From positions 1 to 38,855 of the forward strand of contig NZ_BAJQ01000024.1 of NCBI RefSeq assembly GCF_000613785.1: 38,855 nucleotides of DNA. The letters are read 5' to 3'. Origin of the DNA: Segatella oulorum JCM 14966. Lineage in GTDB: Bacteria; Bacteroidota; Bacteroidia; Bacteroidales; Bacteroidaceae. The translations under genes and the position numbers were made by a program. The notes beneath the pieces are model-generated. The model saw only the letters and a list, made by a program, of their open reading frames with translations, made no database searches and had not been told where the DNA came from. The number at the start of each line of letters is the position of its first letter. The stretch's first letter is position 1. Shown piece by piece: positions 33,908 through 38,855 of this stretch.

Positions 33908-35307
33908 ATGTGGAGACTTTTGACACCGCCAGCTATAAAACAGAACAGACTGGACCTGAAGCCGACGCGAAATACAAGCGTTTGCGTTGGCAAGTTTTCT
34001 TGGGTATCTTTATTGGATATGCAGGATTTTACATCGTTCGTAAGAACTTTTCGATGGCCATCCCGATGTTGGCCGATTTTGGTTTTGAGAAAGGTGAATT
34101 GGGCGTAGTGCTCTCTATGAACGCTATTGCCTATGGCTTTTCTAAGTTTATCATGGCCAGCATATCCGATCGGAGCAATGCACGCGCATTCCTTCCGTTG
34201 GGATTGACGATGGCTGCCATTTCAATGTTGTTTATGATTGTGCCGATTCAATGGATTGGTGCGGAGCATAAGTCATTGGCTATTGTGCTGATGGCAGCGC
34301 TAAATTTCCTTGTAGGATGGTTTAATGGCATGGGATGGCCTCCGTGTGGGCGTGTGATGACCCACTGGTTCTCGATTAAAGAGCGTGGCACTTGGATGTC
34401 GTTTTGGAACTGTGCGCACAACGTTGGCGGTGCCCTTGTGGGGCCAATGGCCGTATATGGTGCGTTGTGGTTTGGCTCATGGTTCTATGGAGCCGATGAA
34501 AAGCGTTACTTTTTGATTGGTACTTATGCCTTTCCTGCAGCCGTAGCGGTGCTCATTGCTATTGTAGCTTATCTCATGATTCGCGACACACCACAATCGT
34601 GTGGCTTATCATCTATCGAAAAATGGAGTGGCGTTGCCTCGAAAAATTATAATGAAAAGGCCGAAGAAGTGCTGTCAACCAAAGAGATATTCAAGGTGGT
34701 ATTGGGCAACAAATTCTTATGGTATATCGCCTTTGCCAACGCCTTTGTCTATATGGTTCGCTATGGATGTTTGGACTGGGCACCCACGATATTAACCGAT
34801 AAAGGCGTTGACATTAAGAGCGCAGGATGGGCTTATTTTGCCTACGAGATGGCGGCTATTCCCGGCACAATCATTTGCGGTTGGTTGTCAGATCGCTTCT
34901 TCCATGGGCGCAGAGCCTTGCCAACGATTATCTTTATGGCCTTAGTGGCTATTGCTATCGTGGTGTATTGGCAGAACCTTGACAACGTAAATGTCGTTGT
35001 TGGCTGTTTGATTGCCATTGGTTTCTTTATCTATGGCCCGGTGATGTTGATTGGTGTGCAGGCTTTAGACTTAGCACCTAAGAACGCAGCAGGCACCGCT
35101 GCCGGCCTAACGGGCTTCATGGGCTATGTGCTTGGTACCGCTTTGTTGGCGAATATTGTGATTGGTTATGTGGCCGACACTGCCGGATGGGACTGGACTT
35201 TCATTCTTTTGATTGTAGCCTGTGGCCTGTCTGTGCTCTTTATGGGGCTCACCTATCGCGAGGAACAATATTTGGTTGAGAAGCAAAACAGCGCAGAAAA
35301 GAAATAA
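33908..35307 (+). CDS. glpT: Glycerol-3-phosphate transporter GlpT
   Basis: GlpT is an inner membrane major facilitator protein that exchanges glycerol-3-phosphate for inorganic phosphate. About 465 residues with 12 hydrophobic segments are seen. Family marks are YAGFYIVRKNFSMAIPML (arginine equal to E. coli Arg45), GWFNGMGWPPCGRVMTHWFS and VYMVRYGCLDWAPTIL (equal to the Arg269 region). The start is odd: the frame reads from GTG 33910, while ATG at 33908 is in another frame. ATGTGGAG would become ATG-GTG-GAG with one extra G, so the real start may be ATG with a base missing. A hairpin and the glpQ gene follow. Confidence 0.93.
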
Positions 35308-35337
35308 AACAACGTATTTAAGAAACAGTCTTCGTGG

Positions 35338-35395
35338 CTTGTGGGTGAGGAAGGCGGTGTTGTGTTGAGCGACTGCTGCAGCTTTCTCCCACAAG
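35338..35395 (+). other. Intercistronic hairpin between glpT and glpQ
   Basis: CTTGTGGG (35338-35345) pairs with CCCACAAG (35388-35395), and the stem continues imperfectly inward (GAG/CTC, AAG/CTT). There is no T-run, so it may be a processing or stability element that sets different levels of glpT and glpQ. Confidence 0.5.
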
Positions 35396-35449
35396 GAACA
35401 CGCTGATGACGACTCGAATCAATATAATAGTAACTTAAATAGCAAGAAA

Positions 35450-37156
35450 ATGAAGAAACTTTATCGACTGAGTTATGCCGGTATCGCTGCTGCACTGCTT
35501 TTGGCATCGTGCGCGGACGAGCAACAATTTACCAGCCCCAACGCAGATGCTAAGCGCATAGACGTTCAGAAAATCTCGGATGAGATGGCAAAGGTGCGCG
35601 ATTATGTGCCACTTTATGCTTGTGTGGCACACCGTGGTTCTACTTTCTGGGCACCCGAAGAGACCGAGGCTGCCTGGCGATGGGCACGCGAAATGGGAGC
35701 CGATTATTTGGAAAGCGATTTGCAAGTGACGAAAGATGGTGTGGTTTTGGCCAACCATGATGAGAATTTGCGTCGTACAACCAACATCGAAGACATCTTC
35801 TCGGATGCGGTTCCCACGATTCGTAAAGACTTTTATCGCAGCTTCCGCAACTCTGATGGCACGCAGCATTTCAGCGAAGCTGATATTGAAGCCCAATACA
35901 AGCGCGATGCACACGACTTCCGCACCAACTACACCATGTCTTATTACTATGCAGAGTTATTGATGTTGGATGCCGGAAAATGGTTTAATGATACCAATAA
36001 AGAGCAGCAACGCAGTGCTTTTGCGGCGCGTAACAATGGCCGAATCGACTATAGTTTGGGTTATCCTAAGATTATATATTCCGATGGTCAGTATGTTTCT
36101 GCCTTGCAAGATCAAATCAATTATGCAATGGGTAAGAAGCTCAACCGCGATGCTAACGGGCGCCGTGTGCTCACCTATAAGATTAAAAGTGAGTATGCCA
36201 ACATGACCTTGCAGCAGATTTACAATGCCGCAAAGGCCGCTGTAAAATGCGATGACCCATCGGTTGTGGGCAGCAAGGCAAGCAAATACATGGACTTTGT
36301 GGAATATAGTTTCGGCGATAAGAATGGTTCTACGGCCTATGTCAACGACAATATTGACCGCGGAAACCGTCCCGGTATCTATCCCGAGTTCAAAGAATCG
36401 TGGCTTAACCCCAAGGATATTGAAATCCGTGTGTACAACATCCTGAATGATTGGGGTTGGAACATCATCACACAACCTGCTGCTGCCAACACTCCTTTCT
36501 ATGTGCATGGCAAGGTGAATGTGGGCAACACCAACGGAAAAGTCATTCTCCAGACTTTCTCTTTCGATGCTTTGCGTCGTGCATACAACGTGTTTAAGGG
36601 AAAAATTCCCATGTGTTATCTGCTCTGGACGGGCGATCCTGCAGGACCAACCGACTTGGCTTACAACACACCTACAGGCTATGCCGACTTCATTAAGTAT
36701 GCCGAAGACTATGGCGCACACATCATTGGCCCCTCGATTGCAGGTGCTCCCAACAATTATCCCGAACTCAATAATCCCTGGTCGGCTTATTTAGTCCGCA
36801 AATCGGGTATGCTCAATCACCCCTATTCATTCGACTCTGATGCACAGATGAAGAAATATATGGGTTACTATGTGAATTTCTATGGGGCAAATCCCACGCA
36901 ATTCGACGACCTCTTGAATGTTGTTGTTCCTGCAACCACCCACACAACCTTCCAAGGAACCAGCTCGCATCCCGTGTATATGGATGGTTTCTTCACCAAT
37001 CGTTCAGAGATTTCATTGCTCTATATGATTGAGAATGGTTTCCGTTGCAATGCAAAGTTGAACAATCCTTTCCATCCCGGACAGTATTATGACAACTCAC
37101 AAGCGCCCGCAACGGTGCCTGATGCCGAAGATGTGCTCACGCAGTTGGGCTATTAA
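35450..37156 (+). CDS. glpQ: Glycerophosphodiester phosphodiesterase, lipoprotein
   Basis: GlpQ cleaves glycerophosphodiesters to glycerol-3-phosphate and an alcohol. The 568 residues start with a lipoprotein signal (LLLASC, Cys21), so the enzyme sits in the envelope, perhaps on the surface. Active-site marks are CVAHRGS (His61-Arg62), DYLESDLQVTKDG (Glu88, Asp90) and ANHDENL (His103). It is longer than E. coli GlpQ (358) because of inserts in the middle and C-terminal parts, which is usual in Bacteroidetes. It lies between glpT and a porin gene on the same strand, so the three form an uptake unit. Confidence 0.93.
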   Translation: MKKLYRLSYAGIAAALLLASCADEQQFTSPNADAKRIDVQKISDEMAKVRDYVPLYACVAHRGSTFWAPEETEAAWRWAREMGADYLESDLQVTKDGVVLANHDENLRRTTNIEDIFSDAVPTIRKDFYRSFRNSDGTQHFSEADIEAQYKRDAHDFRTNYTMSYYYAELLMLDAGKWFNDTNKEQQRSAFAARNNGRIDYSLGYPKIIYSDGQYVSALQDQINYAMGKKLNRDANGRRVLTYKIKSEYANMTLQQIYNAAKAAVKCDDPSVVGSKASKYMDFVEYSFGDKNGSTAYVNDNIDRGNRPGIYPEFKESWLNPKDIEIRVYNILNDWGWNIITQPAAANTPFYVHGKVNVGNTNGKVILQTFSFDALRRAYNVFKGKIPMCYLLWTGDPAGPTDLAYNTPTGYADFIKYAEDYGAHIIGPSIAGAPNNYPELNNPWSAYLVRKSGMLNHPYSFDSDAQMKKYMGYYVNFYGANPTQFDDLLNVVVPATTHTTFQGTSSHPVYMDGFFTNRSEISLLYMIENGFRCNAKLNNPFHPGQYYDNSQAPATVPDAEDVLTQLGY

Positions 37157-37204
37157 GGCGAATGAGATAAATAGAAATTGACAAACGAAAAGAATAAATT
37201 GACG

Positions 37205-38545
37205 ATGAAAAAATATTTATTATTGCCTGCAATGGCACTCTGCACCCTATCCGTTTGTGCACAAGATTTTGATTCTAAGCCAACGATTTCGGTGAACAAT
37301 GAGCAAGAAGACTTGCACTTTACCGTGGGCGCACGCTTCATGGCCGATGCAGCTTACTACCATTCTGACTTCACACCGTTGCATAGTGGCGCCGCATTGA
37401 CCGATGCACGCATCCGCACTTCATTGCGCTATCAGAACTGGTATTTCTATGCTGACTTTGGTTTTGGCGACGGAAAATTCAGTCAAAAAAACATCTTTGT
37501 GCGCTATGCACAGAAGGATGGCCACGACAATCAGCATGCAGTGCAGGCGGGTTACTTCGTAGATCCTGCGGCATCCATGGCACGTATCACCTCATTGGGT
37601 AGCTATCACTTCATCTCTCGCGCCGGGGCTACCAACGCATTGGGTGAAGGTCGTGAGTTGGGGTTGACCTATAAGTTCACCAATCCCCATTTCTATGCCA
37701 ATCAAGGTGTGTTTGTAGAGAACCAATATAATAAGGTAGCGGCAGGTTTCAACGGCATTGTTTTGGCCGGACGTTATCTCTATCGTCCCATCGCCGAGGA
37801 GAATTCTACGTTGGCTGTGGGTGGAAATATTCGCTATCAGCACGTGGGACATGGTGTTATTGAGAATAACATCTTGAAGAAAACGCTCGATTTGGGACAG
37901 ACCATGGAGACCTATGTTGACAACACGCAGCAGTTTGTGTCGTGCAATCTGCCATGGGTCAACAATGTGGTTGACGCAGGTGCCGAGGTGTTATACCATC
38001 AACAAAACTTCTTTGTGCGTGGTGAATATCTCTATAAGCACGTCACCAAGAAGCGCGATTCACGCACAGTGTTCGAGGCTTCGAATGATAACATCGACAC
38101 CTGGGGCACACTTGACGCATGGGAAGAGGCCAATCCGTTGCGCGCAAACAACTTCCACAGTGGCTATCTCGAGGCAGGTTATTTGATTTTCGGTAAGGCC
38201 TATCGTTATGATTCCAACGAAGGTGTGCTGAAAGGGCTTGGCGAGAAGTCGCTCGAAGTGGTGGGACGTTTTAACTATACGAGCTTGAACGACCGCAACA
38301 AAGGCGAATACTATTCTATAGGTCGCAATCAATACTATCCCTCAGGCTACATGGAAGACTATCCTTACAAGTCAACCAGCGTGGGCGGTGGTGCCGTTCG
38401 TTCCTACACTTTAGGTTTGAACTACAGCTTCAATCGTTTCGTTCAGGTGATGGTCGACTACACCTATCACCGTTTGAGCAAGGACTTCTTGCCCTATGAC
38501 AAGAATGTTCATCAAGTACAAGGACGCTTACAGTTTGTGTTCTAA
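37205..38545 (+). CDS. OprO/P-type (phosphate-selective-like) porin
   Basis: An outer membrane beta-barrel of 446 residues from ATG 37205 (MKKYLLLPAMALCTLSVCAQ, signal peptide to about residue 20). The rest is alternating strands such as YFYADFGFGDGKFSQKNIFV and ends in the aromatic LQFVF typical of barrels. Similarity to phosphate-selective porin O/P is by pattern. It follows glpQ by 48 bp, so its likely substrate is glycerophosphodiester or glycerol-3-phosphate, an inference from context. A longer frame from TTG 37178 lacks a good signal start and is rejected. A terminator follows. Confidence 0.85.
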   Translation: MKKYLLLPAMALCTLSVCAQDFDSKPTISVNNEQEDLHFTVGARFMADAAYYHSDFTPLHSGAALTDARIRTSLRYQNWYFYADFGFGDGKFSQKNIFVRYAQKDGHDNQHAVQAGYFVDPAASMARITSLGSYHFISRAGATNALGEGRELGLTYKFTNPHFYANQGVFVENQYNKVAAGFNGIVLAGRYLYRPIAEENSTLAVGGNIRYQHVGHGVIENNILKKTLDLGQTMETYVDNTQQFVSCNLPWVNNVVDAGAEVLYHQQNFFVRGEYLYKHVTKKRDSRTVFEASNDNIDTWGTLDAWEEANPLRANNFHSGYLEAGYLIFGKAYRYDSNEGVLKGLGEKSLEVVGRFNYTSLNDRNKGEYYSIGRNQYYPSGYMEDYPYKSTSVGGGAVRSYTLGLNYSFNRFVQVMVDYTYHRLSKDFLPYDKNVHQVQGRLQFVF

Positions 38546-38556
38546 CATCTCATAAG

Positions 38557-38603
38557 ACAAGATGGGGGCAGAATGCTCTTTGTGTTTTGCCCCACTTTAT
38601 CTT
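38557..38603 (+). terminator. Terminator after the glpTQ-porin unit
   Basis: AAGATGGGGGCA and TGCCCCACTTTATCTT can pair with one bulge to give a GC-rich stem (38559-38570 with 38588-38603). The T-tract is weak. Confidence 0.5.
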
Positions 38604-38717
38604 CTAATATCGTGCATATTGTTGCGCAAAACAGCATCAATTCCAATCCTTTTAACGCTAAAACGTTTCGCCATGCCTACTATATGTATTGCCAGTCTTT
38701 GAGTGTTTTTGTTACAA

Positions 38718-38752
38718 TTTGTTTTTTATCTCGAAAAAAAGCATTACCTTTG
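38718..38752 (+). promoter_or_regulatory. Promoter of cassette copy B
   Basis: TTTG (38718-38721), 23 bp, TACCTTTG (38745-38752), a full sigma-ABfr-type match aligned with copy A. Confidence 0.65.
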
Positions 38753-38781
38753 CCGCCGATAAAACAGCAAAGTGTGTGCAA

Positions 38782-38855
38782 ATGCAAGCAAAAAATAATT
38801 TTTCAAGCAGTGTAAGTTTTAACATCTTTTATTTGGTAGAACCAAATAAAAGTGT
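38782..38855 (+). CDS. Micro-ORF of repeated cassette, copy B (cut by window edge)
   Basis: ATG 38782 opens a frame that reads MQAKNNFSSSVSFNIFYLVE then PNKS to the window edge. It matches copy A at 16 of the first 22 residues. The ATG lies 37 bp after the -7 box (35 bp in copy A). What follows is outside the window, so it could be a leader peptide of a downstream gene or the start of a longer protein. Confidence 0.5.
   Translation, partial: MQAKNNFSSSVSFNIFYLVEPNKS
38826..38852 (+). ncRNA. Conserved hairpin of cassette copy B
   Basis: CTTTTATTTGG (38826-38836) and CCAAATAAAAG (38842-38852) form an 11-bp perfect stem with loop TAGAA. Compared with copy A, AA/TT pairs are replaced by TT/AA at two positions, keeping the stem intact. 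Confidence 0.5.

Overview
The window looks like chromosome of an anaerobic Bacteroidales bacterium, most probably Prevotella in the broad sense. The evidence is promoters of the Bacteroidetes type (TTTG then TAnnTTTG), starts without clear Shine-Dalgarno sites, OprO/P-type porin and HYC_CC_PP-type proteins, and a GlpABC-GlpT-GlpQ set. This assignment is inferred; no rRNA or other marker gene is present.

Bases 1-7000 are accessory DNA: the tail of an IS256-like transposase gene, a 44-bp tandem repeat, a tRNA-Leu(CAA) with promoter and terminator, an AT-rich trypsin-like protease gene with a gene remnant before it, and a truncated IS5-type element. Then come nhaA with a DUF389 membrane protein, and an ISL3-family element with 30-bp inverted repeats whose transposase carries an in-frame TGA. 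Bases 6964-14009 form a leftward copper/silver efflux locus: small HYC_CC_PP secreted protein, CusA-type RND pump (frameshifted), TolC-like outer membrane protein, CusB-type adaptor and a secreted HMA-domain protein. Bases 14300-18150 hold single genes: PspC-domain protein, ArgR, RlpA, a short-chain dehydrogenase and an MscS channel.

Bases 18150-25700 hold an unannotated 36-codon gene with its own promoter and terminator, then an AraC-type regulator divergent from a drug-efflux-like operon (TolC-like protein, HlyD-like lipoprotein, tandem-ATPase ABC protein, two ABC-2 permeases; the layout resembles E. coli YbhGFSR). Bases 26291-38545 are a glycerol-3-phosphate regulon: glpABC leftward, a divergent DeoR-type repressor, a sulfatase, then glpT, a glycerophosphodiesterase lipoprotein (GlpQ) and an OprO/P-type porin rightward. 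Together they could take glycerophosphodiesters through the outer membrane, cleave them in the envelope, import glycerol-3-phosphate and oxidise it into the anaerobic electron chain.

Two patterns stand out. First, a small cassette occurs twice (25744-25849 and 38745-38852): promoter, a micro-ORF starting MQ..NNFSSSV.FNI.YLVEPN, and a hairpin whose two differing base pairs both covary. Second, at least seven gene interruptions are each repaired by adding one base, five of them at an AGC on the coding strand. That pattern points to systematic sequence error more than to true gene decay.
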